This document shows, piece after piece, positions 8,279 through 17,433 of a stretch of DNA of 55,852 nt (positions are counted from its first letter, which is position 1; each line of letters starts with the position of its first letter). Origin of the DNA: Caldovatus aquaticus (GTDB lineage: Bacteria; Pseudomonadota; Alphaproteobacteria; Acetobacterales; Acetobacteraceae); assembly GCF_019458025.1 (NCBI RefSeq), contig NZ_JAHZUY010000016.1:1-55852 (forward strand), written 5' to 3'. Below the pieces are notes generated by a model. That model saw only the letters and a list, made by a program, of their open reading frames with translations, was not told the origin of the DNA and did not search any database. A program made the translations under genes and the position numbers.

Positions 8279-11200
8279 TCAGGTCGGGTCCCGCAGCACG
8301 CGGTAGAGCGCCGGGATCACCAGCACGGTCAGCGCCGTCGAGGACAGCAGGCCGAACAGCAGCGACACGGCGAGGCCCTGGAAGATCGGGTCGGCGAAGA
8401 TGAAGGCGGCCCCGATCATCGCCGCCGCCGCGGTCAGCGCGATCGGCTTGAACCGCACCGCCCCGGCCTCCAGCGCCACCTCGCGCATGCTGCGGCTCCT
8501 GCGGTCGGCGTGGCGCACGAAGTCTACCAGCAGGATCGAGTTGCGCACGATGATGCCGGCCAGCGCGATGAAGCCGATCATGGAGGGCGCGGTGAAGGCG
8601 GCGCCGGTCAGCGCGTGGCCGAGCACGACGCCGATCAGCGTCAGCGGCACCGGCACCAGCACCACGAGCGGGGCGAGGAAGCTGCCGAACTGCGCCACCA
8701 CCAGCGCGTAGATGCCGAGCAGCGCGACGGCGAAGGCGGCGCCCATGTCGCGGAAGGTGATGCGCGTCACCTCCCACTCCCCCTCCCACAGCAGGGCGAG
8801 GCCGCGCTCCGCCTGCGGCTGGCCGGCGAGGCGGATCTCCGGCACCGGCACGCCGGCGGCGGCGCGCGCGGCCAGCGCGTCGCGCACCGCGAGCATACCG
8901 TAGATCGGCGCCTCGTAGGCGCCGGCGAGCTCGGCCATCACCATCTCGGCGGCGCGGCCGTTGCGGCGGAACACGGGGGGCGAGGCGCGCTCCTCCGCCA
9001 CCTCCACCAGGTCGCCGAGCTCGACCGCACCGCGCCGTCCCGGCACCGGGGTCGCCAGCAGCCGCTCGGAGAGGCGCAGCTCGGACTTCGGCAGGCGCAC
9101 CACGATCTCGACCGGGTTGCGCCCGGGGCCGCGGTGCGAGTAGCCGACCGGCACGCCGCCCACCAGCGCGCGCAGCGTGTCGTAGACCGCCGCCTCCTCG
9201 ACGCCGTGGAACTCGAGCTGGTCGGAGAGCAGGCGGAAGCGCAGCCGCCGCCCCGGATCGCCGATCGTGTCGTCCACATCCACGATGAAGGGGACGGAGC
9301 GGAAGGCGTCGCGCACCACCGCCGCCGCGGCGCGGCGCGCCTCCGCGTCGGGCCCGTAGATCTCGGCGAGCAGGGTGGCGAGCACCGGCGGGCCGGGCGG
9401 CACCTCCACCACCTTGAGGCGCGCCCCCTCGGGCAGCGGCAGGTCGGCGAGCAGCGCGCGCGCCTCGAGCGCGATCGCGTGGCTGGTGCGCGCGCGCGCG
9501 GCGCGCGGGGCGAGGGCGAGCTCGAGGTCGCCGCGGCGCGGCTCCTGGCGCAGGAAGTAGTGCCGCACCAGGCCGTTGAAGTTGAAGGGCGCGGCGGTGC
9601 CGGCGTTGACCGTGACCGCGACCAGCTCGGGCAGGGCGCGCAGCCGCTCGGCGGCGGCGAACAGGGCGCGCTCGGTGTCCTCCAGGCTGGCATTGGCCGG
9701 CATGTCGAGCACCACCGAGAGCTCCGACTTGTTGTCGAAGGGCAGAAGCTTCACCGTGACGTCGCGCGTCACGAACAGCGCGAGCGAGCCCGCCGTCGCC
9801 GTCCCCGTCAGCAGCAGGAAGGCGACAGCGCGCCAGCGGCGCTCGATCAGCGGCCGCGCGAGGCGGAGATAGAGGGCGCCGAGCCGGCCCGCGTGGTGGC
9901 CGCCCCCCTCCGGCGCCGCGGCGCGGCCGAGGCCGCGCAGCTTCACCATCAGCCAGGGCGTCAGCACCATCGCCGCGAAGTAGGAGAACAGCATCGCCGC
10001 CGAGGCCACCGCCGGGATCGGCGCCATGTAGGGGCCCATCAGGCCGGAGACGAACATCATCGGCAGCAGCGCCGCGATCACGGTGAGCGTGGCGACGATG
10101 GTCGGGTTGCCGACCTCCGCCACCGCGTCCACCGCCGCCGCGATGCGGCCGCGCCCGTCCTGCATCCGCCAGTGGCGGTCGATGTTCTCGACCACGACGA
10201 TGGCGTCGTCCACCAGGATGCCGATGGCGAAGATCAGCGCGAACAGCGAGACGCGGTTCAGCGTGTAGCCGAGCAGCCAGGCGCCGAACAGGGTGAGCAG
10301 GATGGTCACCGGGATCACCACCGCGACCACCGCCGCCTCGCGCCAGCCGATGGCGAGCCAGATCAGGCCGACGATCGAGACCGTGGCGAGGCCGAGATGG
10401 AACAGCAGCTCGTCCGACTTCTCCTGCGCCGTCTCGCCGTAGTCGCGGGTGATGTCGGCGGCGATGCCGGCGGGGATCAGGTTGCCCTGCAGGCGCGCGA
10501 CCAGGTCGCGCACCGCGTGCGTCACCACCACCGCGTTGGCGCCGGCGCGCTTGGCGATGGCGACCGAGACCGCCGGCGCGCGCACCCAGGCGCCGTCGGC
10601 GCCGCGCGTCAGGCGCCAGGAGCGCGCCTCCACCGGCCGCGCCTCCGGCTCCACCCGGGCGACGTCGGAGAGGTAGACCGGGCGGCCGTCGCGCGCGGCG
10701 AGCAGCAGCAGCCCGGCATCGGGGATGCCGCGCAGCGTCTGCCCGGCGTGGGCGGGCACGGTTTCGCCCCCCGCGCGCAGCGCGCCGAGCTGGAAAGAGC
10801 GGTTGGCTCCGGCGATCTTGTCCACGAGCTGGTTCAGCGTGATGCCGTAGAGCGCGAGGCGCTCCGGGTCCGGCTCGATGCGGAGCTGCGGCGGGCGGCC
10901 GCCGACGATGTAGGTCAGGCCTACATCGGGGATCTTCACCAGCTCCGACAGCAGCCGGTCGGCGAGCTCGTGCAGCGCGGTGTCGGTCCAGCGCGCGTCG
11001 GCGGGATCCTCCGGCCGGAGCGTCACCACCGCCACCGCGACGTCGTTGATGCCGCGCCCGACGATCAGCGGCTCCGGGATGCCGAGCGGGATGCGGTCCA
11101 TGTTGGCGCGCACCTTCTCGTGCACGCGCAGGATCGCCTCGTCGGCGGAGGTGCCGACCAGGAAGCGCGCCGTCACCACCGCGCGGTCGTCGGCGGTGTT

Positions 11201-11470
11201 GCTGTAGACGTGCTCGACGCCGGGGATGCCGAGGACGATCGCCTCGAGCGGCCGCGTCACCAGCTCCACCGCGTCGGGGGCGGAGAGGCCGTCGGCGCGC
11301 ACGTGGATGTCCACCATGGGGACGCTGATCTGCGGCTCCTCCTCCCGCGGCAGGCCGAGGAGGGCGAGCAGGCCGAGGCCGAGCGCCGCGAGCAGCAGCA
11401 GCGGCGTCAGCGGCGAGCCGATGAAGGCGCGCGCCAGCGCGCCGGAGAGGCCGAGCCGCGGCGCCGTCAC
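8279..11470 (-). CDS. RND efflux pump inner-membrane permease
   Basis: A proton-driven permease of 1063 residues in the AcrB/MexF (HAE1-like) superfamily, expected to work as a trimer with the periplasmic adaptor encoded just upstream. The first membrane helix (TPLLLLAALGLGLLALLGLP), the porter domain, and the TM4 proton-relay motif GILVDDAIVVVENIDRH are present; the C-terminal half repeats the topology (DMGAAFAVALLGIYALVVAQFGSF region). The start is GTG 11470, overlapping the adaptor stop as GTGA, so translation is coupled. No outer-membrane channel gene lies next to it, so a channel elsewhere must be shared. Substrates cannot be inferred. Confidence 0.93.
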   Translation of the reverse strand: MTAPRLGLSGALARAFIGSPLTPLLLLAALGLGLLALLGLPREEEPQISVPMVDIHVRADGLSAPDAVELVTRPLEAIVLGIPGVEHVYSNTADDRAVVTARFLVGTSADEAILRVHEKVRANMDRIPLGIPEPLIVGRGINDVAVAVVTLRPEDPADARWTDTALHELADRLLSELVKIPDVGLTYIVGGRPPQLRIEPDPERLALYGITLNQLVDKIAGANRSFQLGALRAGGETVPAHAGQTLRGIPDAGLLLLAARDGRPVYLSDVARVEPEARPVEARSWRLTRGADGAWVRAPAVSVAIAKRAGANAVVVTHAVRDLVARLQGNLIPAGIAADITRDYGETAQEKSDELLFHLGLATVSIVGLIWLAIGWREAAVVAVVIPVTILLTLFGAWLLGYTLNRVSLFALIFAIGILVDDAIVVVENIDRHWRMQDGRGRIAAAVDAVAEVGNPTIVATLTVIAALLPMMFVSGLMGPYMAPIPAVASAAMLFSYFAAMVLTPWLMVKLRGLGRAAAPEGGGHHAGRLGALYLRLARPLIERRWRAVAFLLLTGTATAGSLALFVTRDVTVKLLPFDNKSELSVVLDMPANASLEDTERALFAAAERLRALPELVAVTVNAGTAAPFNFNGLVRHYFLRQEPRRGDLELALAPRAARARTSHAIALEARALLADLPLPEGARLKVVEVPPGPPVLATLLAEIYGPDAEARRAAAAVVRDAFRSVPFIVDVDDTIGDPGRRLRFRLLSDQLEFHGVEEAAVYDTLRALVGGVPVGYSHRGPGRNPVEIVVRLPKSELRLSERLLATPVPGRRGAVELGDLVEVAEERASPPVFRRNGRAAEMVMAELAGAYEAPIYGMLAVRDALAARAAAGVPVPEIRLAGQPQAERGLALLWEGEWEVTRITFRDMGAAFAVALLGIYALVVAQFGSFLAPLVVLVPVPLTLIGVVLGHALTGAAFTAPSMIGFIALAGIIVRNSILLVDFVRHADRRSRSMREVALEAGAVRFKPIALTAAAAMIGAAFIFADPIFQGLAVSLLFGLLSSTALTVLVIPALYRVLRDPT

Positions 11471-12522
11471 GGCCGCACCAGCACGTCGCCGGCGGCGAGG
11501 CCGGAGAGGATCTCGACCCCCGGCGTGCCGTCCGGGAGCGGGCGCGCCGGGCCGCGCTGCACCGGCACCAGCGCGCCGGAGGCGAGCCGCGCGAGATCCA
11601 CCCCGGCGCCGCGGATCACGAACGCCTCCGGCACCACGATGGCGCTCCGGCGGTCGGCGGCGATGGTCACGCGCACCCGCTCGCCGACGAAGAAGTCGCC
11701 GAGGCCCTCGACCTCGGCGTCCGCCACCACCTGCCCGTCCTGCAATTCGGGATAGACGAGGCGGATCGTGCCGCGGCCGAGCGCCGCCTCCGGCCGCTCG
11801 GCGAGACCGCGCGCGCCGACCTCCACCGGGTCGCCCGGGCGGAGGAAGCGGGCGTGGCGTTCGGGCAGGCGCAGGCGCAGCACGTAGCGGTCGGTGGCGA
11901 TGGTGGCGACGCTCTCGCCGGGCAGGATCACGGCGCCGGCGACGCCGCGCACGCGCAGCACGCGGCCGGCCTGCGGGGCGAGCACCTGGCCCTCGCGCCG
12001 CTGCTCCTCGAGCACGGCACGCTCGGCGCGGGTGGCGGCGGCCTGGGCCTCGACCACGTCGAGCGCGGTCTGCGCCTCGTCCAGCCGGGCCTGGGTGGCG
12101 GCGCCGGTGGCGCGGAGCTGGCGCGTGCGCTCGAGCTCGAGCAGCGCCTGGCGGCGCTGGGCGGCGAGCGCCTCGAGGCGCGCGTCGATCGCCGCGAGCT
12201 GCAGCGGGAGCTTCGGGTCCTCGACCTCGGCGAGGAGCTCCCCGGCGCGCACCGCGTCGCCCTCGCGCACCCGCACCTCGCGCAGCGTGCCGCCGATGCG
12301 GGCGCGCGCCTCGGCCTCGCGGACGCTCTCGACCGTGGCGAACACCGCCTTGCGGTCCTCGACCAGGCTGGGCGCCACGGCCAGCCGCTCCTGCGCCAGG
12401 GCCGGCGGGACCGGGGCGAGGCCGCCCGCTGGAAGGACGAGGAGAAGCAGACGGAAGGCGAGCGCCGGCCGCGGCGGCGGCGCGGCGGGAGGGGGGGCGG
12501 CACGCGATGTTCGGCTGGTCAC
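11467..12522 (-). CDS. RND efflux periplasmic adaptor (membrane fusion protein)
   Basis: A protein of about 351 residues that links the RND permease to an outer-membrane channel. It has an N-terminal signal region (LAFRLLLLVLPAGGLA... PALAQ), a biotinyl-lipoyl-like half motif (IGGTLREVRVREGDAVRAGELLAEVEDP region), a coiled-coil hairpin (about residues 95-160) and a beta-barrel with IVVPEAFVIRG near the C terminus. GTG 12522 is preferred because GAGAGGA lies nine bases upstream; TTG 12531 abuts that site. It overlaps the permease start by four bases. A 266-bp gap separates it from hemW, on the same strand; I see nothing recognisable in that gap. Confidence 0.9.
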   Translation of the reverse strand: MTSRTSRAAPPPAAPPPRPALAFRLLLLVLPAGGLAPVPPALAQERLAVAPSLVEDRKAVFATVESVREAEARARIGGTLREVRVREGDAVRAGELLAEVEDPKLPLQLAAIDARLEALAAQRRQALLELERTRQLRATGAATQARLDEAQTALDVVEAQAAATRAERAVLEEQRREGQVLAPQAGRVLRVRGVAGAVILPGESVATIATDRYVLRLRLPERHARFLRPGDPVEVGARGLAERPEAALGRGTIRLVYPELQDGQVVADAEVEGLGDFFVGERVRVTIAADRRSAIVVPEAFVIRGAGVDLARLASGALVPVQRGPARPLPDGTPGVEILSGLAAGDVLVRP

Positions 12523-12788
12523 GCGGGGCAATCCTCTCGGTCTGGGCGGTCACGGGAGGCGCATCCGCCCGGCTGCGCGCCGCAGCGGCGCCGGCCCGGC
12601 GCGCGCCGGGCGGATCCGCGCGCCCGCCCGCGATCCGCTGCGCGCGCCGGCCGGCGCCTGCCGGCGAGGAAAGGCTGCGCGGTCGCGGCCCCGGGCACCT
12701 TGATCCGGCGCAAGGCGGCGCTCGCCGTCTCCGGCCGCCCGCGCGCGGGCAGCGGAGGGCCGCGCCGCGTCCCGGTGAGGGCGCGCGG

Positions 12789-13946
12789 TCAACGCAGCAG
12801 GGCCGGCAGCAGCGCATCCAGCCGGAGCCGCCCCTCCGGCGTCGCGACGAGGCGGCCGGCCGCGGTCCAGGCAAGATAGCCCTCCTCGATCAGCGCCGCC
12901 AGCATCGCGGTGTCCACCGCCGCGACGAAGGGCAGGCCGCCGCTGCGCGCCTCGATGCGCGCGGGGTCCACGCCCTCCGCCAGGCGCAGTCCCATCAGCA
13001 GCGCCTCGCGCGCGCGCTCGGTCGGCGCGAGCGGCGTCTCCTCGACGATCGCGTGGCCGTCGCGCGCGACGCGCGCCGCCCATTCCTCCGGCGCGCGGTG
13101 CCGGTGCGCGGCGAGCAGCGCGCCGTCCTCCCGCGTCAGGCGCTGATGCGCGCCGGGGCCGATGCCGAGGTAGTCGCCATAGCGCCAGTACTGCAGGTTG
13201 TGGCGGCTCTCCGCGCCCGGTTTCGCGTAGTTGCTCACCTCGTAGGGCCGCAGGCCGAAGCGTGCCGCCTCCTCCTCCGTGGCGCGGTAGAGGCGCGCCG
13301 CCTCCTCGCCCTCGGGCAGCGCGAATTCGCCGCGGGCGTGAAGCGTCGCGAAGCGCGTCCCCGGCTCGATGGTGAGCTGGTAGAGCGAGAGGTGGTCGGC
13401 GGCGAGCGCCAGCGCGCGGCGCAGCTCGGCGCGCCAGGACGCCTCCGTCTGGCCGGGGCGGGCGTAGATCAGGTCGAAGGAGAGGCGGGGGAACAGCGCC
13501 CGCGCCGCCTCCAGCGCGGCGACCGCCTGCGCCGCGTCGTGGCGGCGGCCGAGGAAGCGCAGCGCCTCCTCCTCCAGCGACTGCACGCCGAGCGAGAGGC
13601 GGTTCACGCCGGCCTCCCGGAAGGCGGCGAGCCTGCCGGTCTCGACGCTGGTGGGGTTGGCCTCGAGGGTGATCTCGAGATCGGGCGCGGCGTCGAAGGC
13701 GGCGCGGGCGTCCTCGATCAGCGCGGCGGCGGTCTCGGGCTCCATCAGGCTCGGCGTGCCGCCGCCGAAGAAGAGGGAGAGGAGCGGGCGGCGGCCCGTG
13801 CGTGCCGCCTCGAAGGCGAGCTCGCGGCGCAGCGCGGCGCGGAAACGCGCCTGGTCCACCCGCTCGCGGACATGCGAGTTGAAGTCGCAGTAGGGGCACT
13901 TGGCGGCGCAGAACGGCCAGTGGATGTAGAGGGCCAGAGGTTCCAT
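12789..13946 (-). CDS. hemW: Radical SAM heme chaperone HemW
   Basis: A 385-residue radical SAM protein of the HemW/HemN-like family. The iron-sulfur motif CAAKCPYC is at residues 13-20 (C13, C17, C20), preceded by YIHWPFC. Further family marks are FGGGTPSLM, EANPTSVE, NRLSLGVQSLEEEALRFLGR and HNLQYWRYGDYLGIGPGAH. HemW binds heme and inserts it into target proteins rather than oxidising coproporphyrinogen, so HemN annotation would be misleading. In many alphaproteobacteria it follows rph-rdgB; here it is about 3.5 kb away from them. Its start lies only 17 bp from that of the divergent YbaK-like gene. Confidence 0.94.
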   Translation of the reverse strand: MEPLALYIHWPFCAAKCPYCDFNSHVRERVDQARFRAALRRELAFEAARTGRRPLLSLFFGGGTPSLMEPETAAALIEDARAAFDAAPDLEITLEANPTSVETGRLAAFREAGVNRLSLGVQSLEEEALRFLGRRHDAAQAVAALEAARALFPRLSFDLIYARPGQTEASWRAELRRALALAADHLSLYQLTIEPGTRFATLHARGEFALPEGEEAARLYRATEEEAARFGLRPYEVSNYAKPGAESRHNLQYWRYGDYLGIGPGAHQRLTREDGALLAAHRHRAPEEWAARVARDGHAIVEETPLAPTERAREALLMGLRLAEGVDPARIEARSGGLPFVAAVDTAMLAALIEEGYLAWTAAGRLVATPEGRLRLDALLPALLR

Positions 13947-13963
13947 CGCGGAGGATATGGGGC

Positions 13964-14488
13964 GTGGGCGGAGCGGGCGTCGAGCGGGACGCCGCCGCGG
14001 GCGGCGGGCGGCAGCGGGCCGGGGGCGGATCGGTCGAGCGGGTGCGCGCGGCGCTGCGCGCCGCCGCCCATCCCGACACGATCCGCGCCTTCCCGGAGGG
14101 CACGCGCAGCGCGGCCGAGGCCGCCGCGGCGGTCGGCTGCGCCGTGGCGCAGATCGCCAAGTCCCTCGTCTTCCGGGCAGGGGCGCGGCCGGTGCTGGTG
14201 ATCGCCTCCGGCGCCAACCGCGTGGACCTGGCGAAGGTCGCGCAGGCGATCGGGCAACCGGTGCGACGCGCCGACGGCGGGTGGGTGCGGGACGCCACCG
14301 GCTTCGCGATCGGCGGCGTCGCGCCGGTCGGGCACCCAGTGCCGCCGATCGCGCTGGTGGACGAGGACCTTTTCGTCTTCGACCGGGTATGGGCGGCGGC
14401 GGGCAGCCCGTTCCACCTGTTCGAGACCACGCCCGCCGAGCTGCTGCGCCTCAGCGGCGGCCGCCGCGCCGCGGTGCGCGAGGACTGA
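13964..14488 (+). CDS. YbaK/EbsC-family aminoacyl-tRNA deacylase
   Basis: A protein of about 174 residues with the YbaK/prolyl-tRNA-synthetase-associated editing domain, which clears mischarged tRNA (Cys-tRNA-Pro or similar). Diagnostic segments are CAVAQIAKSLVFRA (catalytic-type lysine), VLVIASGANRVDLAKVAQAIG, and TGFAIGGVAPVGHP. The start is GTG 13964 with GGAGG nine bases upstream; the first 20 or so residues are Gly/Ala/Arg-rich and lie outside the domain. It diverges from hemW. The exact tRNA substrate is unknown, so no gene symbol is given. Confidence 0.87.
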   Translation: MGGAGVERDAAAGGGRQRAGGGSVERVRAALRAAAHPDTIRAFPEGTRSAAEAAAAVGCAVAQIAKSLVFRAGARPVLVIASGANRVDLAKVAQAIGQPVRRADGGWVRDATGFAIGGVAPVGHPVPPIALVDEDLFVFDRVWAAAGSPFHLFETTPAELLRLSGGRRAAVRED

Positions 14489-14673
14489 CGCGCCGCCGGC
14501 GCGGCCCCGCTCCGGCGCGCGCCGGCGCGCCCGCCCGGCGTCCGGGGCCGGGGCGTGCCCCCGGCCGGTTCCCGCCGCTCGCGATCGGCCCTAGGCTGCC
14601 CTTGCCGGGCAGGCGCCGCACCGGGCCGCAGGGGGCGGGCCGGGCGGCGCGCCCGCACGGGGAGACCGCCGCC

Positions 14674-15054
14674 ATGACCATGTCCGTCAAGGAGATGCTC
14701 GCCGCCGCCAACGCCATGGTGCCGCGCATCAGCGCGCAGGAGGCGAAGGCGCTGCTCGGGGATCCGCGCGTGGTCTTCCTCGATGTGCGGGAGCCGGAGG
14801 AGGTCGCGGCCACGGGCAAGGTGCCGGGCGCGCTGACCATTCCCCGGGGGCTGCTGGAGTTCCGCGCCGATCCCGAGAGCCCGCTGCACGACGCGGCCTT
14901 CGACCGCGCCAAGACGGTGATCGCCTACTGCGCCTCCGGCGGGCGCTCCGCGCTGGCCGGCAAGACGCTGAAGGACATGGGGTACGCCGATGTGCGCAAC
15001 CTGGGCGGCTTCAAGGACTGGCTGGACGCCGGGGGCGCGGTGGAGAGGGGCTGA
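14674..15054 (+). CDS. Rhodanese-like domain protein
   Basis: A single-domain rhodanese of 126 residues. The CH2A-like motif VVFLDVREPEEVAATGKVPGA and the active-site loop YCASGGRSA, with cysteine 86 as the persulfide-forming residue, are intact, so sulfur transfer is possible. The C terminus NLGGFKDWLDAGGAVE is typical. It is cytoplasmic, with no signal peptide. It lies 185 bp after the YbaK-like gene on the same strand. Its physiological sulfur acceptor is unknown. Confidence 0.9.
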   Translation: MTMSVKEMLAAANAMVPRISAQEAKALLGDPRVVFLDVREPEEVAATGKVPGALTIPRGLLEFRADPESPLHDAAFDRAKTVIAYCASGGRSALAGKTLKDMGYADVRNLGGFKDWLDAGGAVERG

Positions 15055-15202
15055 GCCGCCGGCGGGCGGCGCCGGGTGCAGGTCCGGGGCGGCGTGCGGC
15101 GGCACGGCACGGCAGTTCCGTTTCCCGCGCGGCGGCGCGCTTGTGGCGCCGTCGCCGGCGTGGTTGCGTTGACGGCGTGACACCAGCGAGAGGACGCGGA
15201 CC

Positions 15203-15532
15203 ATGGCAGAAGCGGCGAAAGAGGCGGCGACCACGGGCAAGGCCGGCGCGGCTCCGGCGGCGGTGGGGCTGCGGCAGATCGCGGCCGAGCTGGCCGAGGA
15301 GCACGAGATGCCGCGCCGCCAGGTGGAGGCGATCCTCAACGACTTCGTCGCCGCCGTCACGAACCACCTCAAGGCCGGCGCGAAGGTCCGGCTGGGCGGC
15401 ATCGGGATCTTCCAGGTGCGCGAGCGCCCGGCGCGGATCGGCCGCAACCCGGCCACGGGGGCGCAGATCCAGATCCCGGCGAGCCGCAAGATCGCCTTCC
15501 GTCCGGCGAAGGAGCTCAAGGAGGCGGTCTGA
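15203..15532 (+). CDS. HU/IHF family DNA-binding protein
   Basis: A 109-residue bacterial histone-like protein. After an Ala-rich extension of about 20 residues, the HU/IHF fold runs from LRQIAAELAEEHEMPRRQVEAIL to the end. The family signature GRNPATGAQIQIPA and the DNA-bending arm are present, with the proline that intercalates in IHF/HU. It probably acts as a dimer that bends DNA. It is not clearly HupB, IhfA or IhfB; the N-terminal tail is unlike those. GAGAGGA precedes the start. Confidence 0.88.
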   Translation: MAEAAKEAATTGKAGAAPAAVGLRQIAAELAEEHEMPRRQVEAILNDFVAAVTNHLKAGAKVRLGGIGIFQVRERPARIGRNPATGAQIQIPASRKIAFRPAKELKEAV

Positions 15533-15736
15533 GGGGCGCCGCCCGCGGGTCGGGGGACCGGATGCCGCGGCGGGTGCCGGCCGCGGACGGCACCCGGCTC
15601 CGCAAAGGCGGGGGCTGGCGCCGCTGCCGCGGACCAGGGGGAGCGGCAACGGCGCGAGGGCCGCTGCGCTCGGCTGCGCCCGCCGCAGTGGCCCCGGCTG
15701 GATGTCTCTCCGCGCTCCCGGCCGTCCGCGGCCGCC

Positions 15737-16072
15737 CTAGTGCACGCGACGGCCGCGCGGCGGGAGCGCGGCGGCCGGCGGGCGCCAACCGGCGGGGGGC
15801 GACGGGGGCGGATGGCGGTGGTGGTAGGCGACGAGTCGCCGCAGCCAGTCCACCAGCTCGCCCGGCGGCCGCGGCCCGGGCGACGAGCCGGCCGCCGGCC
15901 CGCAGCGGGGCAGGGGATCGCGGCGGAGGTGGTCGGCCAGGCCGCGCAGCCACGCCAGCAGCTCGGCGGGCGGGGCGCGGCGCGCGGTGCCGGCGGCCCA
16001 GGCGCGCGCGGCGGGAGCCGAGACCCGCCAGCCATGGTGACGCAGCAGGCGGGCGAGGCTCGCGGGCGTCAT
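15737..16072 (-). CDS. Hypothetical protein with an internal helical repeat
   Basis: A possible protein of 111 residues, not recognised. It contains two similar segments, PAELLAWLRGLADHLRRDPLP and further on PGELVDWLRRLVAYHHRHPPP, sharing a PxEL-xWLRxL pattern, which argues for real coding. The first 25 residues (MTPASLARLLRHHGWRVSAP) look helical and faintly like a helix-turn-helix start. Codon third positions are GC-rich like neighbouring genes. No good ribosome site precedes ATG 16072, and flanking gaps are about 200 bp each side. Real gene status is moderate. Confidence 0.42.
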   Translation of the reverse strand: MTPASLARLLRHHGWRVSAPAARAWAAGTARRAPPAELLAWLRGLADHLRRDPLPRCGPAAGSSPGPRPPGELVDWLRRLVAYHHRHPPPSPPAGWRPPAAALPPRGRRVH

Positions 16073-16311
16073 TGCCGTGCGCGCGAGCACGGTGCCGAAT
16101 TCCGCCCCCGCGCCTGCCGGCGTTTCCGCGCGGATCGCCGACCGTGCGGCAGGGCCCGTCCCGCGATCCGCCATCCTTCCGCAGCCCCCGCGCGACACCC
16201 GGGCCGATCTCCCGGCACGCCCGCCCCAACGCGCCGGCCACGGCCGCGGTGTCGGGGCGTTCGGCAAACCTCGCGTGAGCGGAGCGGGGCGCGGCCGCGC
16301 TCGGCCGGCGG

Positions 16312-17307
16312 TCATTGGAGCCGGATGTCGAGCCTGCGCAGCAGCGGCTCCCAGCGGGCCGCCTCGGTGCGCAGGAACTCGGCGAACCGCTCCGGCCCGG
16401 ACGGCGGCGCCGCGACGATCCCTTCGCCGAGCAGCCGCTCGCGCAGCACCGCATCCTGCAGCGCCGCCTGCGCCGCCTCGTTCAGCCGGGCGATCGCCGG
16501 CGGGGGCGTGCGCGCCGGCGCGAGCAGGCCGAACCAGGTCTGCGCGACGAGGTTCGGGTGCGTCTCCGCGAAGACCGGCACGTCCGGCAGGCCGGGCAGG
16601 CGCCGCTCCGCGGTCCAGGCGAGGATGCGCGCGCCGCGCCCGGCGCGCTGCGCGGCGAGGGCGGTGGCGCCGCCCACCACCATCGCATCCAGCGTCCCGG
16701 CGAGCAGGTCGTTCATCTGCGCCGCGTCGCCGCGATAGGGGATGTCCTGCAGGCGGATGCCGAGCTGCTCCTCGATCATCGCGCCGGCGATGTGGTTGAA
16801 GCTGCCGCGGCCGTTGTGGCCGTAGTTGATCCCGCCCGGGCGCGACCGCGCGAGGGCGACGAACGCCTCCACCGTCGCCGGCATCCCCTGGCGCACGACC
16901 AGGGCGAAGGGGAGCGTCGCGATCAGCGCGACCGGCGCGAAGTCCTCCGGCCGGTAGGGGAGGTTGCGGCCGATCACCGGGTTGATGGTGAGGGTGGTGC
17001 CGGAGGACATCAGCAGCGTGTGCCCGTCCGGCGCGGCGCGGGCGACGTGCTCGGCGGCGACGATGGTCTGCGCGCCGGGACGGTTCTCGATCACGACCGG
17101 CTGGCCGAGACGCGGGGCCATGCGCTCGGCGAGCAGCCGGGCGGTGAGGTCGGTCGAGCCGCCGGGCGGGAAGGGGACGACGATGGCCACGGGGCGGCTG
17201 GGGAAGGTGCCGCCGCCTGCCTGCGCCTGCGCCGCGCGCCCCTTGCCGCCGGCGGCGGCGAGTCCCGCCGCGCCGCCGATCAGCCGGCGCCTGCCGATTC
17301 GCGCCAT
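16312..17307 (-). CDS. Tripartite tricarboxylate transporter receptor (Bug/TctC)
   Basis: A periplasmic solute receptor of 331 residues in the Bug/TctC family, which typically binds carboxylates. It starts with basic residues and a signal region ([18 protein letters not shown]... AQAQ), then the family opening YPSRPV-type segment here FPSRPVAIVVPFPPGGSTD, and later VVIENRPGAQTIVAAEHVARAAPDGHTLL and FAETHPNLVAQTWFGL. ATG 17307 has GGGAGGG upstream; an ATG at 17346 is less likely. No TctA/TctB membrane genes adjoin it, so it is an orphan receptor, common in this family. Confidence 0.92.
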   Translation of the reverse strand: MARIGRRRLIGGAAGLAAAGGKGRAAQAQAGGGTFPSRPVAIVVPFPPGGSTDLTARLLAERMAPRLGQPVVIENRPGAQTIVAAEHVARAAPDGHTLLMSSGTTLTINPVIGRNLPYRPEDFAPVALIATLPFALVVRQGMPATVEAFVALARSRPGGINYGHNGRGSFNHIAGAMIEEQLGIRLQDIPYRGDAAQMNDLLAGTLDAMVVGGATALAAQRAGRGARILAWTAERRLPGLPDVPVFAETHPNLVAQTWFGLLAPARTPPPAIARLNEAAQAALQDAVLRERLLGEGIVAAPPSGPERFAEFLRTEAARWEPLLRRLDIRLQ

Positions 17308-17433
17308 GCGTCCCTCCCTTCCCGGTTCCTGCCGGGAAGGAGACACGGGATGCGCCGCGATGGGAAGCGCGCGCCGCGGCGATGCCGGCCGCCGTCGCGC
17401 GGCGGCCGTCCGCCCCGGAGGGCGCGGCGCCCC

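Noticed and set aside
8099-11755. Very long plus-strand frame opposite the RND genes
   Set aside because: Its Arg/His/Gln-rich translation is a shadow of the efflux genes on the other strand, caused by the GC bias.
12523-12788. Short frames between the efflux adaptor and hemW
   Set aside because: Only an Arg/Ala-rich 64-residue frame without a ribosome site or family resemblance.
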